A stretch of DNA of 32,730 bases from Haplomitrium mnioides (lineage: Eukaryota; Marchantiophyta; Haplomitriopsida; Calobryales), in assembly GCA_049999725.1 (NCBI GenBank), contig JBNGIS010017778.1:1-32730 (forward strand), in the 5' to 3' direction. Position numbers and translations under genes: made by a program. Positions 1 to 10,021 of the stretch are shown in pieces. The notes beneath the pieces were generated by a model. The model saw nothing but the letters and a program-made list of their open reading frames with translations. It made no database searches and was not told the DNA's origin. Every line of letters starts with the position of its first letter. The stretch's first letter is position 1.

Positions 1-1126
1 TGGTGACTTTGCTCATTTTGTTCTTTAGCGACCTTGCTCCTCACGCGATTGTGGTTTGCTCCTTTGTTCCTTGGCTACTTTGCTCCTTTACTACTTGGCG
101 GCTTTGATCTTTTGCTCCTCGAGGTTTTGCTCCCACTCCTTTTTTTTTCCTTTGATCCATCATTTGGGTACTCACACTTCTCCTTGCATGCTTCATCGAC
201 CTAGAGACTCTCGTTTCTATTTTCTCTGCTTAATCAGCTTAGGGTTGCTTAATCTACTCGTCTTTATCGACCTACTTGCGGCTCTCTCGTCCTTAAAGCT
301 CCACACCTCTCTTAGCTGTGGTGGAAGGAACACATTCGATTCATCTGAAACCAGGTTTTCTCTCTCTTCTTGACTTCCAAATTTTCTTTTCTCCACTTCA
401 GCCCTATGCTACCTACTCCATGATTTGGTGAAATGAACAGCTGATACACCTCAGGCCCTGTGTATTTTGGAAACTTATCACTCTCACTGAGAGTGCATCT
501 CAAGTTCAAGTGATTTAGAGGTATCACAAATTTTTTTTCTCTAGCACTGGTCAACAGGAACATTGGAATCGACCAGACAACCTTCTACTGTAGATTTTCC
601 CTACCTGCATACTTCATTTGATCCCTCGATCCCCTGACTAGTCCCCACTTAAGTACTACCTGGCGGAGACCCTTTCTACGGCTAGACACCTACTACTGAC
701 CCAACTCTACAGGACAAATCAAAGGTGGACCAGGACTAACCAAGACGACGGACGAGCAACGCCGGCGACACTGGGCAACTTCCAATTTCAGCATAGAACT
801 ATTTTACAGGGTAGTCTCTAGTCTAGACCTGAAATTTTTTTTTCAACACATTCATCTCTCTTCTATTATTTTTCCTTTCTTCTTTTCAGTTCAGCAATAC
901 TTCAATTTCTTTTCATTTCTCGCATTAAGAAGACAACATAAACAGGTACAGGGAGTGATTACCGTTACCCGCTACACGGGAAACTCGCAGTCTTGACCCA
1001 ACTGCGCATGATCTCATTCTTTTCGTTTCCCTATACCTAAGTTTTCGTTCTCCGACATTACGCTGATAACTGCTGATCACTTTACAGTCCTTGAGTATAT
1101 CTGGCCTGAACCACCCTCATCCAAGC
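1..1126. other. No gene recognised; sequence upstream of the copia gag
   Basis: The first 370 bases are pyrimidine-rich with repeated TTTGCTCC-like words, so the open frames there look like composition effects. From about 570 to 1126 the sequence becomes richer in A and C, like the copia body downstream, and is probably its leader. I searched for a copy of the 3' LTR seen at 6836 and for a tRNA primer site and found neither, so the 5' LTR is missing, very divergent, or left of the window. Confidence 0.5.
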
Positions 1127-2055
1127 ATGAACCCCATAGGTTCCCTCAAATTCTAGGCCCTGAAACTTGACGACTCGAACTATTTATCATGGTCTCTGGA
1201 TATCACGACATACTTATCTTTGAAAGGGATACGCGACATCTTAATCAATGACGAGGGCACCAGCCCACGGGATGCTGCAAGAGCACTCATCCTCATACAC
1301 CATCACCTTGTGGAACCACTTAGGTTACAATACCTGAATTACAACTATCCCCGATTACTCTGAGACGAACTCAAACTCAGATTTGATCACTTGACTTCTA
1401 TCTCCCTACCTGCAGCTCGACACGATTGGATCAACTTGCAAGTCCAAGACCATACCTCAATCGTGAACTACAACAGTGAACTATTCCGAATAGTTTCACA
1501 ATTGGCAATTTGCGGACACCCTGTTTCTGACAAAGAGCAGATAGAGAAAACTCTATCGACATTTCCTGTATCCAACCTCATCCTTGCATCCCAATACCGC
1601 AACATGCGTTTCACCCGATACTCGGAATTGATCGCATACATACTATTAGCAGAGAAACACCAACTACTTCTAGTGGAAAATGCGAAAAAGCGACCCCTTG
1701 GCTCTGCAGCATTACCGGCAAATCCGGAGTCGCACTTCACCAGATTCCATCCTCACTCAAGGAACCGAAACCATGACCCACGAAGAGGAAGAGAAAGAGG
1801 AAGAGGCAGGGGAAAACCCAACTTCAGGGGGAGCAACAGACACCCCACCCCCAATCGAAATCCAACCCTCGACAACAGGGATTGACATTACAGACGTCAC
1901 ACCTCTACCACACCAGAACGAAAACAACGTTCATGGATCGCAAGAGGCGGACGTCAACAGACTAGAGGCCACAGAAATTTCTCACAACCGAGAAACACAC
2001 CACCATCCTGCCATAGATGTGGCACTCAAGGACATACACAAACCGTATGTCGAGT
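1127..2055 (+). pseudogene. Copia gag with CCHC zinc knuckle
   Basis: The capsid-like part begins at ATG 1127 and contains the early aromatic stretch typical of copia gag (SNYLSW near 1175-1192). A helical region follows (VNYNSELFRIVSQL near 1462-1503) and a basic RG-rich stretch near 1780-1850. The zinc knuckle is C-x2-C-x4-H-x4-C and starts at 2009, in the same frame but beyond the TGA at 1883. Gag forms the cytoplasmic particle and binds element RNA. Stops at 1154, 1361 and 1883 prevent translation of a full protein. The TTG at 1391 that begins the longest open piece is not a true start. Confidence 0.8.
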
Positions 2056-2224
2056 ACCCGCACACCTTGTGGCACTCTACCAGAATATCCTCAAATACTC
2101 ACAACTTGAGGTACATGGCAATCTTTCTGAAATTGCAGATGTCGATGACTACCCGACTTACAACCTACAGCCAGAGAGCCATACACTGCAACGTTCAGCT
2201 CGAACTCACACAGAACAATACAAT

Positions 2225-2620
2225 AACACTTGCATTGTTGACAGTGGTTCTTCACATACCATACTACGAGACCGAAAACACTTCACTTCGGTAACTCCGT
2301 CATCCAGATCAATGACTACCATATCCGGTCATAATCAAATCGAAGAAGGATATGGACCAGCAACCATCCGTTTCCCGAACGGGACTAAACTCAGCATAGC
2401 ATCTGCCATCTATGCTCCCACAACAACCAGAAATCTCATAAGTTTCCGAGATATCCGACAAAACAGATTCCACATACAAACTGGGAACACAGGCCACACT
2501 GAAGCCCTCCACGAACTGTTACCCACGACTAACGGTATGCAAGTACAAGAAACGTTTTCTCTATCCCCACCAGGCCTATACACAACAGAAATCCATTCAT
2601 ACCATGCATCAACAATCAAG
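2225..2620 (+). pseudogene. Copia aspartic protease
   Basis: The active-site motif DSGSSHT lies at about 2240-2260 and is followed by the hydrophobic and basic strands usual for retroviral-type proteases, in frame with gag and integrase. It would cleave the gag-pol polyprotein inside the particle. The catalytic Asp is intact. The segment is open, but the upstream stop at 1883 and downstream stop at 3320 isolate it from the start codon and the RT. Confidence 0.8.
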
Positions 2621-2629
2621 TTATCGGAT

Positions 2630-3510
2630 GCCCAACTATGGCATAACCGATTAGGACACCCTGGCAAAGATATGTTCTACCGACTCAAACATGACAATAT
2701 CGGAATTCCAGACAATGTCCACCCTATATCAATGCGCTCTCCATGCATGGCATGCGCACAAGGCAAACTACAGATTGCCCCTTCAAAACGAAGGACAACG
2801 ACTACAATACCTCGTTTTCTGGAACGGATCCACGCAGACATCTGTGGACCCATCCACCCCCCATCAGGGCCCTTCAGATACTTCTTTGTAACCATCGATG
2901 CATCATCCAAATGGTCACAAGTGTCATTACTGACGACCAAGAACATGGTCTTCCCTAAACTCTTGTCACAGATACTCAAACTATCGACACAATTCCCTGA
3001 TTATCCAATCAGAAACCTGCGAGTAGACAATGCAGGCGAATTCACATCATCAGTATTCGATGACTTCTGCTCATTTGCAGGCATTGACGTTCAATGCTCA
3101 GTCCCACACGTTCATTTTCAGAATGGCATAGCTGAGTCCGCGATCAAACGCATACAACTGATCGCCAGACCATTATTATTGAACACTAGTCTCCCCACGT
3201 CTGCATGGGGACACGCTGTGATACACGCAACAACACTAATCAAACTGAGACCGTCTGCATTCAACCATAACTCTCCTCACCATCTAGCAGTCAGAATACC
3301 TGCAAACATATCACACATCTAGACATTTAGATGCCTTGTCCTTGTACCTATTCTTGGCCCACACCAAACAAAAATGGGACCACAACGACAAAAAAGGATA
3401 TACATAGGTTATGAATCCCCGTCCATCATCCGATACCTTGAACCCACAACGTCAGACGTCTTCAAATCTTGATTTGCAGATTGTCAATTCTTCGAAGATG
3501 TTTTCCCAAC
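2630..3510 (+). pseudogene. Copia integrase
   Basis: The N-terminal HHCC zinc finger is visible at about 2632-2767 (WHNRLGHPG, then CMACAQGK). The catalytic core follows with the first Asp in HADICGP near 2835, the second in VDNAGEF near 3025, and the Glu in NGIAESAIKR near 3135. So the DDE triad is present. Integrase inserts the cDNA into nuclear DNA. Two stops, TAG 3320 and TGA 3470, cut the C-terminal part, where the GYESPSIIRYLEP stretch typical of this lineage is still readable. Inactive as it stands. Confidence 0.85.
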
Positions 3511-4471
3511 TCTAATGCTCGAAGACAAATCTGAGAAAACACAAACTGATAACCTTATATGGCACAATAAATCGCTACTCAACCCTGATCCTAGAACAAG
3601 ACAATCATATTACGAAGTTCAGAGACTTCTACACTTACAACAAACATTAATCAGAATGCCGGATGCATTCAACGACGTTGCAAACCTCACTAAGTCTCAT
3701 GTTGAAGCAGCAAATGCTTCTGCAAGACTACAAAAAGATTCAATAGCGACTACTGATATTGCACCTAAAGCCAAAAGAGGCAGACCATTAGGCTCCAAAA
3801 ACAAGCCGAAAACGCCAACATCCTTACTCGCTAGCCCTGGATTATAACCATATCCCAACCACACACAAGAAACTCTTCATACTCACGCAATCCCAGAAAA
3901 TGAAGAAATCACGATTGACTACACATTTACTGGTCATGTCTGGAAATGTGACCAAACCGACATGGACGACATGTTTGCCTATTTAGTATCCCAAACTATA
4001 GACAACACCATACCCGACCCTATATCAGTACAAGACGCGCAATCAAGGTCGGATTGGCCACAATGGGAACAAGCCATACACTCAGAACTGGACTCACTCA
4101 TACATCGGCAAGTACTCGGATCAGTCATACCTGCCACATCAGACATGAAACTGACAGACTACAGATTTATATTCGTCAGAAAGAGAAATGCAAAAGGCGA
4201 AGTCACGAGATACAAAGCAAGACTCGTCGCGAAAGGATACACGCAAATACCTGGAAAAGATTACAACCTGACATATTCACCAGTCATGGATACGATTACT
4301 ATATACATGATAGCATTTGCGATTCAACGCAACCTGATCATGCATATCATGGATGTCATTACCGCATACTTATATGGCATACTCGACACTCAAATCTTTA
4401 TGAAGGCATCCCCTGAGCTCATATCCAGGAAATCATTCCACATTGAGGGGGAGAAACAGCAAACTGAGGTA

Positions 4472-4996
4472 AGACCTTTTGTCCCTCAAGGCCAGAAATA
4501 TGAAAGTGGACCTTTTGTCCATCAAGGCCAGAAATATGAAAGTGGACCTTTTGTCCATCAAGGCCAGAAATATGAAAGTGGACCTTTTGTCCATCAAGGC
4601 CAGAAATATGAAAGTGGACCTTTTGTCCNNNNNNNNNNNNNNNNNNNNNNNNNNNNNNNNNNNNNNNNNNNNNNNNNNNNNNNNNNNNNNNNNNNNNNNN
4701 NNNNNNNNNNNNNNNNNNNNNNNNNNNNCCAGAAATGTGAAAGCGGACCTTTTGTCCCTCACAGCCAGCAAAGAAGGGTTAGACCTTTTGTCCCTCAAGG
4801 CCAGAAAAGTGAAAGTAGACCTTTTGTCACTCACGAATACATAGACCAACAAAGACCTTTTGTTTCTCACGGCCAACATTCTGCAGATGGACCTATCATC
4901 CAAAGAAGAGACACAAGTTATGAAAGACCTTCTGTCAATAATGGCTTGATGACAAAACAAGGACCCTCTGTCCTTATGTCAAAACGAAAATGCCAT
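4472..4996 (+). repeat. 36-bp coding minisatellite inside the copia RT
   Basis: Four complete 36-bp units (4472-4615), nearly identical, plus a partial one encode G/R-P-F-V-x-Q-G-Q-K-Y-E-S. After the N gap the period continues exactly at 36 bp from 4745 to 4996, with units that diverge progressively but keep the G/R-P-x-V start (4745, 4781, 4817, 4853, 4889, 4925, 4961). Weaker G-P units recur near 5077 and 5125. Young identical copies on one side and old divergent ones on the other suggest local expansion. A consensus 5' splice site, GAG|GTAAGA, lies at the very start (4469). Confidence 0.92.
4629..4728. other. Assembly gap of exactly 100 N
   Basis: One hundred N interrupt the 36-bp tandem array. 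The round number suggests a gap of unknown size, and its position in near-identical repeats explains the assembly failure. The frame happens to agree on both sides, but this has a one-in-three chance for a placeholder, so true copy number and frame continuity are undetermined. Confidence 0.95.
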
Positions 4997-6400
4997 GCGA
5001 TGGATGATATGTTGCAAACAACTCAAAACAGATCATATATACAGCCAGCACATACGTTGAGCATGAATCACAACAACGGACCTTCATTCCATACAAATGA
5101 TCTGCTAAACAAGCAACAGTACACTGGACCTATAGTCCCCCATCGCGAAAATATACACAAGGGCAGACAACTGGCAAACCAATCTTTGAAAGCAACTGAA
5201 ATATCATCAGACATATCAAGCTCAAAGATGGCTGTACAAGTCCTACGCTCAATGTATGGGCTTAAACAGAGCGGTCGAAACTGGTATCAAAGATTCAAGT
5301 CAGAAATGATGACTTTAAACTTCACCAATGAGGACATTGCACCATGCCTCTTTATGAAACAGGAAAACCCTGAATACGTCATAGTAGCAATATATGTAGA
5401 TGACATTAACATTTTTGGCACACCACGACTAGCCAACGACACCATTGAGAAGCTAAAGGACATATTCGAAATGCGAGACATTGGGGAACCCGACTTCTGC
5501 TTGGGAATACAGTTTGAACATCTACCTGATGGAATCTTAATCCATCAATCCACTTATACATCCAAAATCCTTAAACAGTTCAACATGGATAAAGCTCATC
5601 CAACGAGCACCCCTATGGAAGTAAGATCATCAGATCCTACGAAGGACATGTTCTCAAAAAGGAAAGAAACAGAACATACACTGGGACCTGAAAAACCGTA
5701 CCTTTCAGCAATAGGAGCATTGATGTACCTGGCAAATCAAACAAGACCAGACATAGCTTTCGCTGTGAACTTACTTGCAAGACACAGTTCCCAACCGACT
5801 ATACGACATTGGAACAACATCAAAAGGATTTTCAGATACCTTAAAGGTACCACAGACATGGGACTGTTCTTCCCAAAAACTGCAGACCATGACATTATAG
5901 GATATGCTGATGCAGGATACTTATCTGATCCCGACGACTCAAAGTCACAAATGGGCTATGTATTCCTCAAAGGAGGCACAACAATATCATGGAAAAGCAC
6001 AAAACAGACAATCACTACCACCTCTACAAACCATGCGGAGATAATAGCTCTATATGAAGCAAGTAGAGAGTGCATTTGGTTACGCCAACTCATTGACCAT
6101 ATCAACTCCAACACAAGCCAACCACTTATCCAGGAACCTACATCTATATTTGAGGACAACAAGCCATGTGTTGACCAAATCGCTCAAGGTTTCATCAAGG
6201 GCGATAGAATAAAACATATAGCTCCAAAATTTTTCTATACTCATGAACAACATAATGACAAAATCAAGGTACAATGGATACCCAGTAAGCTGAACAGAGC
6301 TGATATGTTCACAAAACCTCTACGTCTCGCTCTACACAAAGAGCACACAGAGGGTATTGGTCTCAGAACGCTGTCTGAAATACACAAAGAACATACATAA

Positions 6401-6826
6401 TCTGAATATTATTCTGACCTGCTGTCATATTTTCAGATTCATAAGTTTTGCTTCTTCATAGAGATTGATGCTGACCACAAGATTGTTAACAGTCAGAATG
6501 CAGCTACTCAAACAGGTTGGACACATCACATATGACTTCGTGGAGTACAACAACATTCAGGATCAGAGGATCACACGACAGAGATCGAGGAGGCCTGCCA
6601 TACAGCGACATGATCACCTTACCATGATTTGATAACTTAGAACATATCATACAGTTTTCATATTATGAACTACATACATTTTATTCATTCATTTTATTAA
6701 ACACTATATATGTGGTAGCACTCTTTCCCTCAGAAGAAAGCAGGAGGGTTTTGAAGAGACTACACATATATATAGGATATACATTAGTCCTATCAAATGT
6801 GGCTGATTATAGGAGAAGAATCAACC
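6401..6826. other. Copia 3' untranslated region
   Basis: Between the polyprotein stop and the purine tract there are about 430 bases with no recognisable coding sequence. A second purine-rich stretch lies near 6735-6760 and short AT-rich words near 6765-6785. Nothing else is recognisable. Confidence 0.6.
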
Positions 6827-6835
6827 AAGGAGGAG
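6827..6835 (+). other. Copia polypurine tract
   Basis: AAGGAGGAG abuts the TGTTA start of the 3' LTR. Plant copia elements typically have a purine tract of this kind immediately before TGTTA, where it primes plus-strand DNA synthesis. Confidence 0.8.
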
Positions 6836-6977
6836 TGTTATAGAACATAGTGATACTCCTATATATAGAATGGATGTGTAGATAAGAGGGACATTCGATC
6901 CCTCATTCCTCTCCATTGATCATTATACGAAGTATCGTTGGGCGCAGCACTCTCTGTGTGACTCTCACTCTACAACA
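6836..6977 (+). repeat. Copia 3' LTR, 142 bp
   Basis: Starts TGTTATAGAAC and ends CTACAACA, giving the TG...CA ends of an LTR. A TATATATAG box lies at 6860-6868. The right end is inferred from the CA dinucleotide and the change of sequence character, since no second copy exists in the window for comparison. It is short for a copia LTR. Confidence 0.7.
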
Positions 6978-7014
6978 GTTTCCAACTTTAGTGCTTGCTA
7001 GAAGAGTTTAAGGT

Positions 7015-8345
7015 TATTGTATTGCTAAAGCATCTGCCTAAATTGACTACTTATTTTTTGCTTGTATGGACTTTGATGTATAACTTAAAACCTTTGGCAC
7101 GTTTTGACTCAAATATAGAGCTTTGTACTTGTTTTACTTTTAGATTCTGAATTAGAAAACAAAATCTTTAGCGTGTGTAGCGTTTGTTGCCAAAAATAAA
7201 ATGTTTACTATCTGTATCATTGGTTAAAGAAGTTTGAAGCCTTTGCAGACATAGACTTTGATTCGTAAGTCAAAATGTCGTGCGTTCAGAAACTCATCTA
7301 TGGAACCTTAAACCTAGGTTCTTGATAGTCTTTATTGTGGAGTGTTTAGATGGTGAGTTTGAATTCCTATGCACGCATAGACTTTGGGAAGGAGTATTCA
7401 AATAGTGAGCTCTGATTCATATGCATGCATAGACTTTGGGGTGGAAGTCCAAGGCTTCCACACATTCTACTTCTCATATACAAACCTCTAGCTTCTACAT
7501 ACAAAGACTACCGGTTAGAACTTAGTTTCTACACAAGTCATAGACTCTTTTGTAGAACTTGAAACCTTTGTTTGATATAATCAAGTCAAAAACTTGGAGA
7601 TATTTCTTGTTTACACTCTTAATTCAATCTTTTTAGCCACTACTTTTTTAATTCTGAACTATGACTCCTTTGTGTATATGCTTTGTTGAATTATAAAAGA
7701 TCTTTAAATGCTCAAACCTTTTTTAAAAGCCTACTTTAACTTTTGTGTGAATGGATTTTCAACTACAAATGAAAGCTTTTTTCTTGCTTGAACTTGAAAA
7801 TAGAGCTCTTAAATCCATGCAATGTTTCGTCTAGTTGATTTTTGTGTCTATAATAGAAAACTCGTTCCCTTGACTTCTTGTCTACTTGGGCTTTTTCCTC
7901 ATGGTTTATAATTTTTTTTCCCAAAACAAGTTTCAAAGAGCAACATGTCTATGTGCGCTTAGAGTTTGTGCAATAAAACATATTTTAAAATATTTTCTTC
8001 TCATGTGTATTTCAAATTTTGGTCTTCAAATTGTAATCAATGATAAATGCAAATTTCTTGTGAAAACTTGCCATAATTTTTACACTTTTCATCGGTTTCA
8101 AGTTTTCCAATATACTCATAAAAGCTAACAATATTTTTTGATTTTGCATAACGAATTTGACTCTTGCTCCATCATGCTTGTTGAAACGGCAAAAAATGAA
8201 CCTCAAAGACTCATGTACTTTTTGTTTTAAAAAAATAACCTTGTTTTGTCTATTTTTTTAGCTTAAAAATCACAATTTTTCTTAAAAAAAGAAAGGTTCA
8301 TGTTTTGAGTAGCTTGTTTCTGGTTTAAAATAGTGGCTATTTTTA
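7015..8345 (+). repeat. Family-B repeat, copy 1 (inverted relative to 21311-27645)
   Basis: Read on the plus strand, this segment matches the reverse complement of 27645-26785 and then of 21757-21311, colinearly, with the gypsy element at 21758-26784 absent here. Landmarks include TTGCTAAAGCATCTGCC near 7022, the GCATAGACTTTGG words near 7370-7440 and ACTTGGAGAT near 7592. The copy ends near 8345 with the complement of the GCTACTTTGAACC end motif. It contains no convincing gene; the open frames near 7886-8206 occur on both strands in AT-rich sequence. By position it corresponds to the region downstream of the DUF7869-like gene. Confidence 0.85.
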
Positions 8346-9034
8346 GTAGCATGTGCAATATATAACTCTTTTCTACCAAGAACCTTGGTGGCAACCCTCG
8401 ATGGTTGTTCAATTAAAAGATCTCAATAATAAGAAACTTTGTTATATGTTGGTCTCGCGATTCTGATTTCAGCGGTTGAAACATATTTCTCCTTGTTACC
8501 TCAAAACGGAACCTCAACAATCCATGGTAAAATGATGTTGCAAAATTGAAGCTACTCAAGACCTGCTTATACAAATCCCTCAATTCAGTTTCTTTTTATG
8601 AAGCTCTGCTACCCACAAACAAGTTCCTTAGCAGGTGTCCAACGCAAAACAGAGTGATCCACTCTGCTCATCTTCTATAGCATGAATAAGAAATACAAAG
8701 TGCTTTCTCACAAATTCCCCCTACAAATCCTCTGTAGGAAAATCAAAGAGTCTGCTCAAGGAAGAATCCCTACATGCCTTCAACATGCAAATGCATCCCA
8801 ATCACCTCTATGAGCCTCAGAAATCTCCAAATGTAGGGTCTCTACTTCACAAATGGCTAGCTGCAACACCAAGAAACCCTCGTGATGCTCGTAGGCTATT
8901 GAAGAAAATGAAATCCCCTCATCTCTGCGATTTCATCAACCCCCTTATCATTGGAGAAAATTAAATTGCACAAATCATAGTGTTCAGCCCTCTATAAGGA
9001 GTCTACCTCCTCTAAAGGCTCCTTTTATAAAACA
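8346..9034. other. No gene recognised between repeats B and A
   Basis: About 690 bases of mixed sequence with no long open frame. On the minus strand a TATAAAAGG word lies near 9021-9029 and the plus strand has TGTTGG near 8447, so it may be a solo LTR or promoter segment. I could not find paired ends or a target duplication. Confidence 0.4.
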
Positions 9035-9800
9035 ATTGCTACTTTGAACCGGGAACTGCTACTGAATTCTTGTTTCACTTGGCATTCGCAAAAACAAATT
9101 TTGAAATTTTAACATAAAAAATCATTAATTTGACACTAATAATTTTTTTTTGAAACAAAATGTAAAATTTTTAATCCAAATTGCTTATTTCAAGTACATA
9201 TTGTATTAAAAAAATATTCTTATAAGAATTTTATCAAAATTGCTTTCACAATTTCCTCTTTAAAAAGGATGAGCATCAATGAACAAAATATATATTAATG
9301 TATAAAAATTTTGATGTTAAAATTTTTCAAAACTAACAATGATATTATTAATTTTCAAAATTGGTCAAAACATTCTAATTTTATCAGAAACATATTCAAT
9401 CAAAAAAAGACACTTAGGTGCGCAAGAACTTTGAAATGTAGTCTTAAAGCTTATGTACTTAGGGACTGCTATATCTCATAGGAACTAGGAATGTTGAAAC
9501 TCATACGTGTGTGGAATGCTAAAGCTCTTACATCCTACAACTAGAACCTTAAGGTGTAGGCGCACGAGGATTGTTGAAGCCAATTTTAAAGTGTGAAAAG
9601 GTTGTTGAAGCCCATGTGCCCATGGACTACTGAAGCCCATGTGTGTAGGGGCTATTGAAGGCCGTGTGTGTAGGGATAGCTAAAGCTCATGCATGCATGG
9701 ACAACTAAAGCCCATGCAAGCATGGATTGTTGAAGTACTCAAGCACAGGGGCTTCTAAAGCTCTTCTAGGCAAGGACCGTAGAAACTCATGATTGAAGAA
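9035..9800 (+). repeat. Family-A left inverted arm
   Basis: Begins AATTGCTACTTTGAAC and is the inverted, diverged counterpart of 18206-19325. Matching words occur in order: GCTACTTTGAAC near 9041, TATTTCAAGTACATATTGTA near 9186, GGATGAGCAT near 9269, ACATATTCAATCA near 9389, then the 25-bp unit array. Together the two arms bound about 10.3 kb. No coding sequence is recognised in the arm. Confidence 0.7.
9413..9793 (+). repeat. 25-bp palindromic-core array, orientation 1
   Basis: Degenerate units of about 25 bp read GAAGCCCATG-TGTGTAGGGGC-TATT and similar. They become clearer from 9590 onward. They are the reverse complement of the units at 13652-14160 and 18206-18880. Each has a core of the type CATGCATGCATGG, itself nearly self-complementary. 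Confidence 0.7.
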
Positions 9801-10021
9801 TATTTGTACAGAAATCAAAATAAAAAGAAAAGGAACTTCATTGCCATCATAAACTTTGTTGCTAATTTTTACCAAAACAAGTACGTTTTGATCAAAAATT
9901 ATTTTGCAAAAGGAATTGGATTGTTAATAAAATACTTAATAAATTTGATTTGGAATGCAACAAGACCAATCACATAATATTTTGTGAAAAAAAAAATACT
10001 TTACTATTTTCAAAAAGTACA

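Larger units (their letters stand above)
1127..6400 (+). pseudogene. Copia gag-pol polyprotein, one frame with six stops
   Basis: A single frame runs from ATG 1127 to the terminal TAA at 6398-6400. It is broken by TAG 1154, TGA 1361, TGA 1883, TAG 3320, TGA 3470 and TAA 3845, yet the protein stays recognisable on both sides of each. No frameshift is needed anywhere, which is unusual for an old element. The TGA at 1361 sits where relatives have Trp and the TGA at 3470 where they have Arg, so both fit G-to-A or C-to-T transitions, as expected for methylation-driven decay. The terminal third, 3962-6400, is open for 812 codons, counting codons nominally across the 100-N gap. Confidence 0.88.
3962..6400 (+). 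pseudogene. Copia reverse transcriptase and RNase H with internal insertion
   Basis: RT begins with the FVRKRN / KARLVAKGYTQ fingers near 4170-4250. Motif A (MDVITAYLYG) is near 4350-4380, motif B (YGLKQSGRNWYQRF) near 5255-5295, and the catalytic YVDD box at 5393-5404. RNase H follows, with Asp in GYADAGYLSD near 5900, Glu in NHAEIIAL near 6030 and Asp in FEDNKPC near 6150. Copia relatives have a loop of only a couple of dozen residues between motifs A and B. Here about 800 nt (roughly 4420-5225, including 100 N) are inserted in frame, with 12-residue repeats. The region is open throughout, in contrast to gag and integrase. Whether such an RT could fold is unknown. Confidence 0.88.
1127..6977 (+). 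mobile_element. Degenerate Ty1/copia LTR retrotransposon
   Basis: The domain order is gag, zinc knuckle, aspartic protease, integrase, reverse transcriptase, RNase H, which defines Ty1/copia (Pseudoviridae-type); gypsy elements put integrase last. A purine tract and a 142-bp LTR lie at the 3' side. The left boundary given is the gag start, because no 5' LTR is visible. Composition is A/C-rich on the coding strand, unlike the T-rich flanks. The protease and RT wording (DSGSSHTI, YGLKQSGR, YVDD) resembles plant copia lineages in which gag-pol is one ORF. I do not assign a named clade. The element is dead: six in-frame stops and no paired LTR. Confidence 0.9.

Noticed and set aside
56-373. 105-codon frame rich in Leu, Phe and Ser
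   Set aside because: Follows from pyrimidine-rich sequence; no domain, no homologue recognised.
312-563. 83-codon minus-strand frame
   Set aside because: Residue mix is plausible, but I recognise no family and see no exon signals; left uncalled.
680-720. CCCAACTCTACAGG as a possible end of the copia 5' LTR
   Set aside because: Only a few bases match the 3' LTR end and no primer site follows.
1680-2294. 204-codon plus-strand frame overlapping gag
   Set aside because: Shadow frame of gag; the zinc knuckle and downstream protease are in the other frame.
4421-5225. Intein or homing endonuclease as the explanation of the RT insertion
   Set aside because: No intein splice residues or endonuclease motifs; the content is a simple 12-residue repeat.
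7886-8206. Opposed open frames in the family-B repeat
   Set aside because: They recur with the repeat at 21442-21720, on both strands, with no coding character.
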